This document shows, piece after piece, positions 37,301 through 47,851 of a DNA stretch of 64,000 nt; position 1 is the stretch's first letter; each line of letters begins with the position of its first letter. The stretch covers positions 20,818,501 to 20,882,500 of the forward strand of contig NC_090779.1 in assembly GCF_040054535.1 (NCBI RefSeq), given 5' to 3'. The translations under genes were made by a program, and so were the position numbers. The notes beneath the pieces are model-generated. The model was not told the origin of the DNA. It ran no database searches and worked only from the letters and a program-made list of their open reading frames with translations. This DNA comes from Antennarius striatus. Its lineage: Eukaryota; Chordata; Actinopteri; Lophiiformes; Antennariidae.

Positions 37301-40300
37301 CCATTCCAATCAAGGCTGTTTTATTTGCGGGCTTGCACGAAGCAATAAGTCACCTGCAGCACTGCAAGTTTTTGTCAATAAAATCCTGTCAAATCCTGTA
37401 GATGCATGCTGCGTTGATGCTGTGTGATTTATACGTTTTCCTTCTAGGGAAGGGTATTTCAGTTCGCAACTGCAGTAAACAGGTAGTTGTAAACTCACAG
37501 GAAGGATTTGGTCACTGGCTTACTAGAATTACAATTTCAACCCCGCTCTGGTATTGCTGAGGATTTGTAGCGTTTTTCAAATGGTGCATGATGTAAAAAA
37601 AAAAAAGTTATGAGTAATTAATAGCAATGAAAAATAAATACCTAGTCATTCATGAGTCTGATAATTGTCTGGAGGGTTTGCCCCTTCCTGCCCTGTTTGG
37701 AATTTGTTCTGTGTTGGCTGTATTGCCCTCACAGTACTAAATATTTTATTGGTGTTTATACTCGGGCTGAAAATGGCCGGGAAAAACAAAGATGAATGAA
37801 GCCATCGACTTCAAATACGACCCCTTGAAAGCATAGCCAGAGCCCTATCCATTGCCATCTATTATATTCATGAGCATGACCTGGTTGAGGTGACAGAGGG
37901 GTGGGGGGTCGGGGGTGTTAAGGGGGAGGTGCTGGGCCTGCTCCACCTGCTCCTCTCAGCATCTAAGACACTGGTTGCCAGGGGATCAAGCAGACCCTTT
38001 GCCCTGCTCTGTTCTTCTCCTCTCTTCCCATCACAGGTCCCATAAAAGAAGCGACTGACCCACTTTCCCTCCCTCCCCAGTGCTATTACCTGGAGACAAC
38101 AGTGATGTGGTGTGCGGGTGTTTTTGGGATAGAGGTTTTGCATTGCTGAAAAAAGAAAAAAATTATATATATAAAGAGCTTCTCTTCTCTTCTACTGTAA
38201 AGAGATGAAGGAATAACTAGGACTCCAAAGAAAGCATGTCTTTTCTGATGATACTGGGCGTGAGATTGCCCGTCCTGCACCGCGTCATGACCTGGCCTAT
38301 GTTGATGCTATTAATGCTAACTGAGCTCACACAGGTCAATCTCATGTTGACTGAATTGCTGATTTGAATTCAACTAAACACAGGACAGATTCGGCAAACA
38401 AATGGGTAGATGGACACAACAGGATGAAATGAGATGCTGCGTTTTAAAGGGTTGATAATCCTCAGGGTTTTTGCTGAAGGTAGGACCATTGCTCATTGTT
38501 TTCACTGGATTAAATTGATATTGGTTGACTGACAGCTTGCATCACAATGCTCGGTTTTAGTGACCATTCTCTCTGTCATCCTGCACCTGCTTTTTCATTC
38601 ATCTCCACACTTTAGTTGTTTTTTTTTTGTTTTTTTTTGTTTTGCCTGCCTTTGCTTCCTTCATAGCATTAGCTGGATTATTTATGTCCGTTTCACTTGT
38701 GGTCTTCTTTCCTTGCAGACCTCACATGGTGACAGAATACATGGGCATCAGGAATGAGAGCTTTATGAAGATTGCTGCAGTGGGGACATGGATGGGAGAT
38801 TTTGTCACTGCTTGGATGGTGAGAATCTTTTATATCTTTAAAATGACAAGTCTGAAGATCCTTGTGGTCTGAATGGGACTGATTTTATTATACAGTATCG
38901 ACCAGGGTTCAAAGTTTACTTTTTCTTTTTCCCAGTGGGAAAAATCCACTTTTTTAATTATTCCTATAAGCATTGATTCTATTGTTAGCTGTAATTAACT
39001 GTCCGCTTTGATCGGGACCACCTTGTACTCAAACTCTGCGACACAAACCACCTTGATGAAACTCCAATTTCCCATCCAAGCAAAGATTCAGACTAACAAA
39101 TATGTTAGCGTATTAGCTCCCCGTTGTTTTTTCAACTCGATTTCCTCTTGTCTGTCAAAAAGCCAAAGTCAGCACTTTGTTATGCTAATTTTAAATTATT
39201 GTCTTATAAATACCCTTAAAGTAAACTAAGTCATGATCTAGATTGTTAATTTTAAAATCAAACCTCAAACACTTGCTGATTTCTTCAGTCAGGTGTAACA
39301 TCTCAGATGATTTTGGTACCAAATCCTCAGGATGAGATACAGTTTGGGGATCATAGGGAGCAAAAGAACATACAGGGAGGCACAGACGATGCTGGAGGAG
39401 AAACTTCCCTCCGTTCATTTGTCAATATAAAGTGAGGAGGAGCGCTCCAGCGGGAGTGGGCTACCTGTGGCGGGAGGGGTGGGGCTCTGACACCGGCATG
39501 CACACAGCTGAGACAGCTTGACAAGCTCCCTCAGCGGCAACATCAGTATTCTAGCGTATACTGCAGAGAAAGATAGGAGAAGCAGGCGAGGAGTGGGAGG
39601 AGGAGGGGGAGGGAGGAAGGCAAGACGAAACAGAGGTGAAGGGGAAATGTAGAAGTCTGGCCAGAGGGGAGATGGGGGGAGGTGTGTGAGTGAGTGAAAG
39701 TGTGTGTGTGTGTGTGTGTGTGTGTGCGGGAGAGAGAGAGAGCAAGTCAGGCCAAGGCAAAGTGCTGATTCCAGAAGTTATTCAGAAGGTTTCTTTTTTT
39801 ATATATATATATATATATTCAATTAATTCAACAAGGCACTTTGAAGATGACCTCTGCGTCTCCTCTGCATATTCCATTTACAGTTTACTCAAGATGAATG
39901 AGCAGAAAGTGTTTTCTGCTACGCTACTCGGTCCGAACCAAACACCTTTTCCACCGCGGCGTTTTTATTGACAAATTGACCTCCACCCTCAGAAATAATT
40001 CTGGATTGTTAGACTCGACTCAGAAAATCTGCTCTCTGATACAACCTTGGATTCATATGAGGGAAAATGTGCCCTTGATTGCCTTTAACGGTATTAAGCG
40101 TGACACTAAAAATGCGTCATCGGTCGATGCAGGCAGAAAACAGATGGATGCAAACACATTGACGAGAAAAGAAGTCAGTATTTATTAGAGGTTACCTCAG
40201 ACTCAGTCTTCTTCAGTCACAGCAGACGTGTTGGTCTGCATTCATTAACATACACGTCATGAAAAATATGTCTAATCAGCATTGTTTCGTAGCTGATTCA

Positions 40301-43300
40301 CCAAAAAAATTACACACCGATATTTCACCCACATGTCCTCATTGAGAAAACAACGAGAAGATCAATCTAGTGAATTTACAGCTTCCCTTCTTCTGGGACA
40401 ACTTTTCCACAAGAATTTGGGGACCTGGCTACAGAAATACGCCGCCATTCATCACTAGAGCATCTGCAAAGTCGGCCACTGATGCTGGGAGATAAAGGCA
40501 TGCTGGGAACTGACAGTTCAGTTCATTCGAAAGGTGTTTGGTGGAATTTAGTCAGGTCGCTGTGCCACTGAAATTAATTTACACCAAAAATGTAAAAACA
40601 GGTCCGTATGGAGTTCACTTTGTTTTGGCTTTCCTGCTCAGAAACAGATGAAAAAACTGATGTTGTACTCATTAAACAAGAAGCTGCATTTAGCATGGAA
40701 GTAGCCTGGTTCTTTTTAAACGTTGCTTATCTTATGTTCGCTAATTAGCAGTTTAGATCTGATTTAATTGGAACAAGGCACAAAACTTTAAAGAATAACT
40801 TCCAGGAAGTGACTGCAGCTTTCCGACTGTCTTGAAAAAAAAAAAAAAAGCCCTTGGAAAACCACCACTTGTATCTCCTTTGCCCTCTTTTTGTATTTTG
40901 TTTTTTTCACAGATTAAACAAACAAGATCTTTTGATTAATTGAGTGTTGCAAGTTCTGGACGACAAATTTGATTACCTTCGGATCCAGTCAGGGTACCTT
41001 ATGCTAAGCTAATCCTAACCGTCACGCTCTCATTTTCATCCGATCCTTAGCGATTGATTTTATGCACACTTTTCTTTCTGCAGGTGACGGATATGATGCT
41101 CCAGGATCAACACTACCCAGACTGGGGCAAAGCAGCCAGAAGGTTCTGGAAACAAGGCAACAACAGGATTGTTCTCTTCTGGTATTTTGTCCTGATATAT
41201 ACATATATATCTATATTTACAGTATATATCTTTGACTTTGTGTAGCAGCTCAGTGAATGCAGTACATGGATGTACTACACATGGATGTTTGTGGGCGTGT
41301 CTGTGCATGCATCTGGGGTGTCTTTAGCTCCGATGGAGTCGATAGCCGTGTTAATCTTCCCTCACTCGGTGTCGGCACCTTTAATTGGAAGAACAGAGTG
41401 GAAATCAATGCATACATCAAGGTCAAAGGGCGATCCATGGCGCTGCCTTTTACCTCTCACACCACAGGCTGTGTCCTTTAAATAACTAACTAAACAAATG
41501 CTGCAAACCATGCCTGTTATGCTCAGTGTTGGATGGCAAGAACCCCTCCCTATTAGTCCAACCGGCGCAAGTCCCTGCAGTGTTCATTCACCAAAGTGGA
41601 TCAGCGCTGTCAGTCAAATGTGACATGCGAACGACCCCCTCGGGTGGTTAATTTTTGCGGTCACACTGAGAGGCGAAGGACAAGCGAAGACGAGGATATG
41701 GTTTAAAGGCTCTGACAAGTGTTTGTTAAATTCACAGAGATCTCGAGATCTTTTTTTTTTTTTTTTTCTGCAGTCCTTCATTATTTTGACGTATGTCCCG
41801 ACTCGTACTGTCGCAACCGATGGGAGATTTGACAATCCAATGTGGGGGAAATTCACAACTTGAAATATGATTGATAAACGTGCCGGATGCATCTCGTCGA
41901 TATGGGCCGATGGGGGTCGCGGCGGTTTGCTGAAGGGACTGTTCCTGTGAAACGATTAAGAAGTCCTCAATTTGTGTCACTATAAACTGTTGAAAGAGGA
42001 TATGAATGGATGTGTGTGATCCAGCCAGCCGGTGCACAGACTGAGAACGCACACAACGGCCCAGTAATCGCTGAGTGACATTGAGACGAGGCAGACAGTG
42101 AGGAATGACGCCACTCTTTGTCTTTGTGTCACACGACCGAAATTTTCCAGTAAACAAGTAAATAGAGAATTCCAGAATATGTGGTCATAAACACGATTCG
42201 GAGAAAAAAAAAAAGAAGTAACGACAGTCTCATGTTATGTTATGTAAATACATGGAAATATGCTAGCAGTCGGGTTTTTCCAGATTGATTTTCTCCTGCT
42301 TCCTGCCCTGGAAGCTTTGTCTGCTGTCATTTTTCACGTGTGAGCTTCAATACATTAAAAAGAAACCTAATGGAGTTTAATTCAGCTCCTGTTTGACGTG
42401 GGCGTGAAGAGCGAGACGTTTTGTCTTTTTTTTTTAGGAACGTAGTATTACCTGAGCTCCTCATTTGGTTGAAAATTTTTAATTATATTTAACCTTTAAT
42501 TCAAGGTCTTTTTAATATATGTCATTCATAGTTTCCCTCCCCTTTTTTCTTCCCACTGTCTCCCTGTTCTTTTATTCTCTTTCTTCCTCTCATCTTCCCT
42601 GTCTCCCCTTCTTCCTGGATTTTTTTTTTACATCCACTTATTCCTGTTCCTCTTCCTCCACTTTCCTTGTTGTTGCTTCACCTCTTCCTCTCTCATCTCT
42701 TCTCTTTCCCTTTTCCCTGCCTCTATGCTCTCTTCTCATTTCCATTCAACTATTTTTCTATTTTTCTTCTGTTCTTCAACTTTTCCTTTCCTTTCTTCGC
42801 ACCCTTGGTCTGGTGCCTTTCCATTCTACCTTTTTACCTTACTCTCTTTCTTTCCTTTTCCTTTCCACCTTTCATACTGTACCCTGTTTTCTGTCCTTCC
42901 TTCCTTCCTTCTCTCCTCTCCTCTCCTCCAGGACAGTGCTCATCTCTCTGACGTCAGTGGTGGTTCTGGTCATCAGTACTGACTGGATCAGCTGGGACAA
43001 CCTGAACCGAGGCTTCCTGCCCAGTGATGAGGTCTCCAGGGCCTTCCTGGCCTCCTTTATTCTGGTCTTCGACCTCCTCATTGTTATGCAGGTAGACTAC
43101 TCTCCTGTGGCCAATTAAAAAAAGGGGAGCTGGGACATTTCCCGCCTTACTCCCCTACCCATCCTGCTTTCTGCCCTCACTCCACCCACCCTCCCTATTC
43201 ATCAATGTGGGACAGAGTAGTGAAAGAGGCCTTCAGTTCACTTATACATATTCTATATATAAAGACAAACTGTTGTTTACTCCTTTACATCTCCTCTCTT

Positions 43301-46300
43301 TTAGTCCTTCCATCCCAGACCTCAGCTATGAACTCCCCCTCCCCTAATCCCCTGTGAGCCCAGCTTATTTCCTTTAATGATGACTCACAAGATTGGAGTT
43401 TTTTCCCACCCAATGTCCTCCCTCCCTAAGGAGGGTGTGCATCAATAAAGCCTGTGTCAGTGTGCTTATAAATATGCAAATGTCCTAGTCTGGGATGAGA
43501 AAAACAACAAAAATGTGGTGGGAGAAAGTGTCGTTTTCTTTTTTTTCTTTTCTTTTTTTTTACAAAGCTCGCTGCGAGCCAGAACCGCAGGCCAATCATC
43601 TAATGTGGTTTGACTGCGAGCCTAATTCAACATGGCTCCTCCAAATGCTTAATGAACATATTTAACCAGTCCTCAATGGCGGGTATTAGAGGACACGTTG
43701 CAAGACTAATATTTGGTATCTCCTAAATATTCGTCTCTACTCCGTTGATCATGTTAATTACTCTGAGCTCGACTGCAGGGAGCATCTCTCACGGTTAAAA
43801 ATACACCACTCTGTAGAAACTGGGCAAGGGCGCCATTAGAATTCCCATGATGACCGGTATTAGAAGTGTTCCACTAGAAGTGCTTTCTAGGCTTATTTAT
43901 TAAAACAATTCATTATGTTAAAAAGGATCCTTTCTACTCTGGCCAGACATTACTTCACGTCGTTTTGTTTTTCCCATTCATTTACCCAATTATAGCGTTT
44001 ATGCAAATGTGTAGAAAAGGACTCCCGATCTGCCACTTGCCCACTCCCTTTCTCCTTTTAACATGATGGTATATCATTCCCCCGCTGGAGGGGGATTTGT
44101 ATACGACTGGGCTTTCTCTCTTTTTTTTTTTTTCCCAGGCGCCGCTCAGCATATACGTTAACTACAGTTATTTACGAGCCAGGGGCGAGGTCGGAGCGTT
44201 AACGCCGCTGTTCTCCCATCTGTGAATAAAGTCTCTCCCGCCAACGCCCTCTCAGCAGCTTCAATCACCCCTGGCATGGGGGTGATGTAGTTTATCGCTT
44301 ACCTCCATGAGAAGAGATGGCTGTTGTTGTTCTCAAACTGGTTAATTCCCCCAATTAATGGCCTGCCTGGATTTGCCTTCGAGCTAGGTTTTGCTTTTTC
44401 GTAGTTTTTTTTTTTTTTTGGCATAATCGTGCTGTTTTTCCCAGCTAAACCTCAGACATCTACATCCTTTGTGTATATGCACAGTACTCTATGCATTAAA
44501 TATGATACGCCCTGTCTGTTATGTTGTAGAGACTCATTATTTCGTCAGAGGGAGGGTGCACGCTTTGTGCCCGTTACTGCTACAGTAACACGCTGCAAGT
44601 AGGGAAGAGGATTGGGGGGCAATCACCAAGCTGTTATGCTGTTCATCGATGATGGCATGGGAGATCACATAAGGATATGGTGAACTCTGGCATGTGGTAA
44701 TGGGGTGCAGTAAGAGGCTCTGTGCAAAAAAAGCATGTGGAGCGACGGGAAATGTATGAAAACGAATGAAAATGCTCAAAATAATTGGGTCTGCTTTTTT
44801 TTCTGTCTTCCATTACAATATGAAAAAAAGCAAAAGCTTTAAATAAAGCCTCAGTGCGTGATTTTCATTCCGTTCATTGATTTTTTGCTATTTTAATTGC
44901 ACTTGTTCGTGATGCAAACTAGCTAATTATAGGTGCGAAGGCACGAGGACACTTCTCAAAAACTATACGTGCACTTCTAATGGTAGCGAGTGCAGATTTT
45001 TTTTGCTGCATATTTACTTCACACTGAAATATTGATTAAATTGATTTTGCATAATTTTACACGTGTACCTCATTGGGAGTTATCCTTTCTTTTTCTTACC
45101 AAACGCAAAAACGAGCTGAAAAGAAAGCGAGATGACACCGCGAGGGCTCGGGCAGCTTCTAAATGTCGCTTTGGGTTTCCTGTTGATGTGTTTTGACACG
45201 TTTAAATCCCTGTGCACACACCGGAGTCCACCGCCCTCGCCATGTTTGACCTCTGGTCGACTACGGGAAGAGACTCCTCTGAGATTTAATATCAGCTGAT
45301 ATGAGAAGGTTCAGCGGAGTGTTGAACATCCAGGAAAGCACCACACCTGGTTTGACATTTGCTGGGGTGTTGTTACCTGGATGGGTTCAGTTTGTTTGTT
45401 TTATTTAATTTGAGGCCGTATTGTCACAGCCGTGACATAAATTACTAAGAGGCTGTGCCTGTGTTTCAGGATTGGGAGTTTCCTCACTTCATGGGCGACC
45501 TAGACATGAATCTACCAGGCATGTCAACAACCCACGTGAAGGTCAAGCTTCCAGTCTGCAAGCGTATCTTTAAAGAGGAGTACCACATTCATATCACAGG
45601 TACCGTGTCATCGATGCAGCTGCTGCACCCAAAGAACTTTTTTGTTTTTTCATGGGGTAGTAATTCCAGCTTTCCAGTAAACTTTAACACCCGAATTAAT
45701 AAACTGATTAAATAGCACAAAAGTGGCACAAAAACTTTGGCCTATTTATGAATATTAAAAATGCTCTCCCTGCTCAGCGATGCAATTTCCCTCCATGTGG
45801 GAAGCACTTTGATGGTTAAGCCACAGCAGCCATTTATAATACATGTGGAGCTGATGTGGCACACAGGTGGCTTCACTGCCGCATCTTGGGCCTCCTGCCC
45901 CGTTCATTTCCACCCCGTCGTGCGAGATGCACCTCTCATTATCTTCCGCATTCGTGCCTCTCCATGTTCCTCGGAGAACGATCATATTTCCCGTCTGAAA
46001 ATCGTCTCCATTTCGTTTCGGCGCTTTACACAGAGTGAGTCACAAGCGTAACGGGAAGACCAAACCAATGTTCCCATTGCTAAATGTTAAATTGTTCAAA
46101 CACTCGGTGCTTCGCAAAAGGTTGTTAACCCTAATGCATCGCACGTCCATTAAGTGTTATGGAAATGGCTCCGGCGTGACGTGATTGGTTTAACTAAAAG
46201 CGTATTAACGACATATCTCGAGTACGAGAAGAGTTGTCATGTATACAAGGGGAGACATCTGGACGCTGTGAGTCTAGCCGGGGGATGGCGGTCTCAAGGT

Positions 46301-47099
46301 AATGACACGATTTAAGTGTCACAAGCACAAGAAAATGGATCTGTGTGTCTCACTGCTTAGAAATGGGATTCGTGATAAACGATCGTAGATCTTCTCGAAA
46401 TGTCTCCACCTGTTAAATGATCTGTTCGTTTTTCTAACACGAGTCACATGTCTTGTTACAGGTAAGTGGTTCAATTACGGAATCATCTTCCTGGTTCTGA
46501 TTTTGGATCTCAACATGTGGAAGAACCAAATCTTTTACAAGCCCTATGAGTATGGTCAGTACGTCGGGCCCGGGGAGAAAATCTACATCGTAGAGGAGCC
46601 GGAAACGCTGGTCAACTTCAACCACAGCACGCTCACCTACGAGTGGCGCTCCACCAACATCGACCCCAACACCAACTCCACCTTTTTGGAACGGGACATG
46701 TTTCTCCACAGCCGCTACGTGGGAGCGAGCCTGGACGTCAAGTGCCTGGCCTTCATCCCGAGCCTGGCAGCGTTCGTCCTGTTTGGGTTCTTCATCTGGC
46801 TGTTCGGACGGTTTCAGGACAGCGAAACCTTCACAGAAAACCAAGACAAGATGTACGAGAGGATAAAGAGGAAGTCTCCGTCAGAGTACAGCAAGGAGAT
46901 GGGCGTGACGCCAGAGGAGATGCTTGCGACCATGACGGAAAGTCTCAAACGCTCGGGGACGCCCATGTTGCTCTCAGTGGACGGGCCACACTTTGGAGCG
47001 ACGCCGTCGACGAACTCCACTGTCTCCTTGGCAACCCAGGAGACACATCCGAGTATCGTGATTGACAGCGCAGAACAGGAGGATCCCGTGGCCTCTTGA
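17538..47099 (+). CDS. tmem117: Transmembrane protein 117, complete, 7 coding exons
   Basis: Multi-pass membrane protein; mammalian TMEM117 is linked to the ER-stress/mitochondrial response, but its biochemical function is not settled. Exons: 17538-17817, 29862-29994, 38719-38818, 41084-41181, 42932-43091, 45470-45599, 46462-47099. All introns are GT-AG and phases join to 512 codons plus TGA (human 514). Recognisable blocks: FRYYFQHPWSR near residue 7, LIFAEDPVSHSQTEA, the FREDHGSWMTMFFST loop, MGIRNESFMK, VGTWMGDFVTAWM, ISWDNLNRGFLPSDEVS, QDWEFPHFMGD, ITGKWFNYGIIF, DLNMWKNQIFYKP, and SLDVKCLAFIPSL. Hydrophobic segments follow the TMEM117 pattern. The acidic/Ser-Thr tail (about 460-512) diverges from mammals and ends PVAS. 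NHS and NST sequons lie between the last two membrane segments. The first coding exon carries MEIDAC before the conserved core, against a shorter MGKD-type start in mammals. Confidence 0.96.
19245..19297. repeat. (GT)n microsatellite
   Basis: About 25 GT units ending in GTGCGTGTGTGCGC variants, within tmem117 intron 1. Confidence 0.96.
20398..20426. repeat. Short (AC)n microsatellite
   Basis: ACAC tract interrupted once by ACTC, about 28 bp, within tmem117 intron 1. Confidence 0.85.
21994..23148. mobile_element. Candidate solo LTR or small TG...CA insertion with 4-bp target duplication
   Basis: The segment starts TGTAGCGCC and ends GGGTTACA, so it has TG...CA ends and a short TGTA/TACA inverted terminus. 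It is flanked on both sides by CAAT (21990-21993 and 23149-23152). A 4-bp duplication with these ends fits a retroviral-type or other LTR integration. Read on the minus strand, AATAAA (plus-strand TTTATT at 22051-22056) lies about 60 bp before the terminus, as an LTR R/U5 would have. The ends are AT-rich and the middle is GC-richer. No gag, pol or env coding is seen. A chance 4-bp match is possible, so confidence is modest. Confidence 0.4.
22496..22566. repeat. 24-bp minisatellite, three units
   Basis: Three head-to-tail units starting GATGGTGGC at 22496, 22520 and 22544; units 2 and 3 agree over 18 bases and unit 1 is more diverged. It lies inside the candidate solo LTR. On the minus strand it gives a repeated Ala-Thr-Ile pattern, judged non-coding. 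Confidence 0.85.
24490..24720 (-). repeat. Degenerate teleost interspersed repeat (same family as window start)
   Basis: It begins with CATT units. It continues with 'ggagcctatcccag', 'cattcactcacacctatgg', 'gcatgtttttggaggtgggaggaaacc' and 'acccggagagaaccca' phrases in the order typical of the reverse-complemented family. Several substitutions and a missing tail show it is old. Family placement (L2-like/SINE) is from recall. Confidence 0.55.
24728..24733 (-). terminator. Candidate polyadenylation signal of the P2Y-like receptor gene
   Basis: Plus-strand TTTATT is AATAAA on the minus strand, about 180 bp after the receptor stop codon. It sits at the edge of the old repeat, so the repeat may have supplied or shortened the 3' UTR. 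Confidence 0.4.
24915..25991 (-). CDS. P2Y-like class A G-protein-coupled receptor, intact, single coding exon
   Basis: A seven-transmembrane receptor at the plasma membrane, 358 codons from the first Met. Key residues: GN (63-64, TM1), LALCD with Asp92 (TM2), Cys119 paired with Cys197, DRY at 143-145 followed by IGTVHP, Trp171 (TM4), FSFVPYHV (271-278, TM6), and DPVLY (317-321, TM7). N-glycosylation sequons are at Asn30 and Asn193, and cysteines 344-345 may be palmitoylated. The DRYxGxxHP, PYH and CCLDPxLY combination is typical of the P2Y/succinate/oxoglutarate receptor cluster; I cannot name the ortholog or ligand. A splice-acceptor-like TTTAATCCCAG lies just before the second Met (residue 24, codon at 25920-25922). 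The protein may therefore start there (335 aa), with an upstream non-coding exon. The gene lies antisense within tmem117 intron 1 and shows no disruption. Confidence 0.9.
   Translation of the reverse strand: MSVRRSDVSILSADSTFCPLIPDMFLQFLNHSTVICSQFGNGKWYCYILMVLFLIALPLGILGNIAALANYTCFRITWSTSSVFLFNLALCDSAWILTLPFSLYFTFQRPHLKDMEIFCQFKKMSFNINVYGSIKFLTLISFDRYIGTVHPISSLRWWDVGKARLCSVCTWVVLILSCVPDLVVTFAIQRPRNITLCTDHIQGPLIYVRTISIIRTIVGFLLPFCAMLTFYFLTVRVLRRLTRGRRLRGAQRTGGKPLRLITAAVLVFVFSFVPYHVMIVTLVIMRTHNQITFSNTDVLFASYEYLEAMCSVSCCLDPVLYIMASEQFQKKLLALKGGRYKRLCCRTSRRVGTTELNQ
27045..27127. repeat. (GT)n microsatellite with CACGCGCG end
   Basis: About 34 GT units followed by a purine-pyrimidine alternating GCACGCGCGTGTGTG segment, in tmem117 intron 1. 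Spurious Val-Cys frames arise from it. Confidence 0.97.
27855..27903. repeat. Compound (GT)n(GTGC)n microsatellite
   Basis: A (GT)n run switches to seven GTGC-type units (GCGTGCGT). The whole is alternating purine-pyrimidine. Confidence 0.95.
28522..28556. repeat. (GT)n microsatellite
   Basis: About 17 GT units in tmem117 intron 1. Confidence 0.96.
28704..28781. repeat. (GT)n microsatellite, about 38 units
   Basis: One of the longest uninterrupted GT tracts in the window, only about 150 bp from the previous one. Confidence 0.97.
30009..30033 (+). repeat. (CT)n repeat 15 nt downstream of a splice donor
   Basis: About 12 CT units start roughly 15 nt after the tmem117 exon 2 donor (29995), followed by a C-rich pyrimidine stretch to about 30065. 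In RNA this is a CU-rich intronic tract of the kind bound by PTB-family splicing regulators. Confidence 0.9.
31329..31365. repeat. (CA)n microsatellite
   Basis: About 18 CA units in tmem117 intron 2, preceded by a C-rich tract. Confidence 0.95.
32191..32221. repeat. T-run followed by G14 run
   Basis: A T-rich segment (32191-32207) passes directly into 14 consecutive G. The tract is prone to length variation and sequencing error. Confidence 0.85.
32747..32802. repeat. Perfect 14-bp inverted repeat (8-nt loop) followed by G15
   Basis: The arm at 32747-32760 (CTGCAAAATCATTT) is exactly complementary to 32769-32782, with an 8-nt loop. Six bases later a run of 15 G begins (32788-32802). No terminal duplication or coding potential marks it as a known mobile element. 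Confidence 0.8.
35570..35775 (+). repeat. Degenerate teleost interspersed repeat
   Basis: The 'tttgcatgctctccccgtgtctgtgggggttctccggcttcctcccacc' type block and the later 'gaccacaggtgtgaatgagggtgag' block are hallmarks of the same repeat family seen at 24.5 kb, here in plus orientation. The copy is diverged and carries small deletions. Confidence 0.6.
38819..41083 (+). other. tmem117: tmem117 intron 3, about 2.3 kb
   Basis: Contains a GT repeat, an (AT)n tract at about 39799-39820 and purine-rich sequence at 39580-39680. No gene was recognised; the 96-codon frame at 39898-40188 lacks any domain. Confidence 0.75.
39700..39726. repeat. (GT)n microsatellite
   Basis: About 13 GT units followed by GAGAGAGAG, in tmem117 intron 3. 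Confidence 0.93.
41182..42931 (+). other. tmem117: tmem117 intron 4, about 1.75 kb
   Basis: Ordinary intron sequence up to about 42520, then the long polypyrimidine tract described separately. A T17 run lies near 41751-41767. Confidence 0.75.
42525..42931 (+). repeat. About 400-bp C/T-biased (polypyrimidine) tract ending at a splice acceptor
   Basis: The plus strand is overwhelmingly C and T for some 400 bases, with TTTCC, CTCTTC and TTCCTTCC units, and runs straight into the acceptor CTCCAG of tmem117 exon 5. The bias removes stop codons, so a 199-codon open frame (42519-43118) spans intron and exon; it is an artefact and not a gene. Confidence 0.85.
43092..45469 (+). other. tmem117: tmem117 intron 5, about 2.4 kb
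   Basis: No exon was recognised. The region 43560-44350 has moderate complexity and several AT-rich homeodomain-like motifs (TTAATTAC, CCAATTAATGG), and could hold conserved non-coding elements. This is inference from composition only. Confidence 0.7.
45600..46461 (+). other. tmem117: tmem117 intron 6, 0.86 kb
   Basis: Unremarkable sequence; no repeat, gene or motif was recognised. Confidence 0.75.
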
Positions 47100-47114
47100 T
47101 GTTCATGAGCTCAT

Positions 47115-47153
<39 letters not shown>
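47115..47153 (+). repeat. (CT)n repeat at the start of the tmem117 3' UTR
   Basis: About 19 CT units begin 16 bp after the tmem117 stop codon. In mRNA this is a CU-rich element that RNA-binding proteins of the PTB or PCBP type could bind. Confidence 0.93.
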
Positions 47154-47156
<3 letters not shown>

Positions 47157-47845
47157 ATTTAATGAACAGCTGACACTTTTAATCACAAAACAGTTGGCAG
47201 ATATCTCAAAATGCTGTTCGAGATCTGAAATTGTCACTTTTTTGAACAACGGCGCTTCCAAGGGATTCAGGAGAAGGACAAACGAATTATCAAACCTGTC
47301 CTGGAGGCTATTTTGTGTTGCATTTATGTGAATATATTTTTGCAAAACAATTGTTTTTAAGCTTGTAAAAAGGGAAGATTCTTGATAACAGATGCATCTT
47401 TTAGAATGCAGACTTTCAGTTGACATTGCGTTCACTGGTGTTTTACATTTTCATAACTCAATTATATCTGGGTGCCTATGTCAGAGGAGTATTTCTAAAT
47501 TCATGACGCGGCTGTCAGACGGTTTTTATGATGCCACGCCAGTGTTACTGCTCCACTAGTGCCTTGATATTTCATATGTTCAGATAGAGATATAAACTTA
47601 TTCCAAAATTCTATTCTACTATACAGGTGACAAAATATGTTTTAATTTTAATCTACTTTATAATCACTGATATCGTGTGGACAGTCATTAACTCATTTTC
47701 TCCATAAGCTATTTTAATCCTCTTCTACATCTCTCTTCATTTAGTTTAAATGCATCGTTCTTTTATTGAGATGAGATGTTTATGAACATCATCGCTCCAT
47801 CAGTGACCTATTCATATCCCCTCACTCGGTATTAGTTGCAGAGGT

Positions 47846-47851
47846 AATAAA
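47846..47851 (+). terminator. tmem117: Candidate proximal tmem117 polyadenylation signal AATAAA
   Basis: A canonical AATAAA lies about 750 bp after the stop codon. A second copy at 49152-49157 would give a 3' UTR of about 2.07 kb. Both may be used. Confidence 0.45.

Larger units (their letters stand above)
29995..38718 (+). other. tmem117: tmem117 intron 2, about 8.7 kb
   Basis: No coding exon or nested gene was recognised. It contains the CT repeat near the donor, a CA repeat, poly-G runs, a perfect hairpin at 32747-32782 and an old interspersed repeat near 35.6 kb. Blocks at 32040-32130 and 32580-32700, the latter with TAATTAG and TTTAATTAA homeodomain-type motifs, have the mixed composition of conserved non-coding elements; that is inference. 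Confidence 0.85.

Noticed and set aside
42519..43118. 199-codon plus-strand open frame overlapping tmem117 exon 5
   Set aside because: Its first two thirds are the stop-free pyrimidine tract (Ser/Phe/Leu/Pro only), and the rest is tmem117 exon 5 read in frame with its intron; not a separate gene.
46434..46844. 136-codon minus-strand open frame opposite tmem117 exon 7
   Set aside because: It is the antisense shadow of conserved tmem117 coding sequence.
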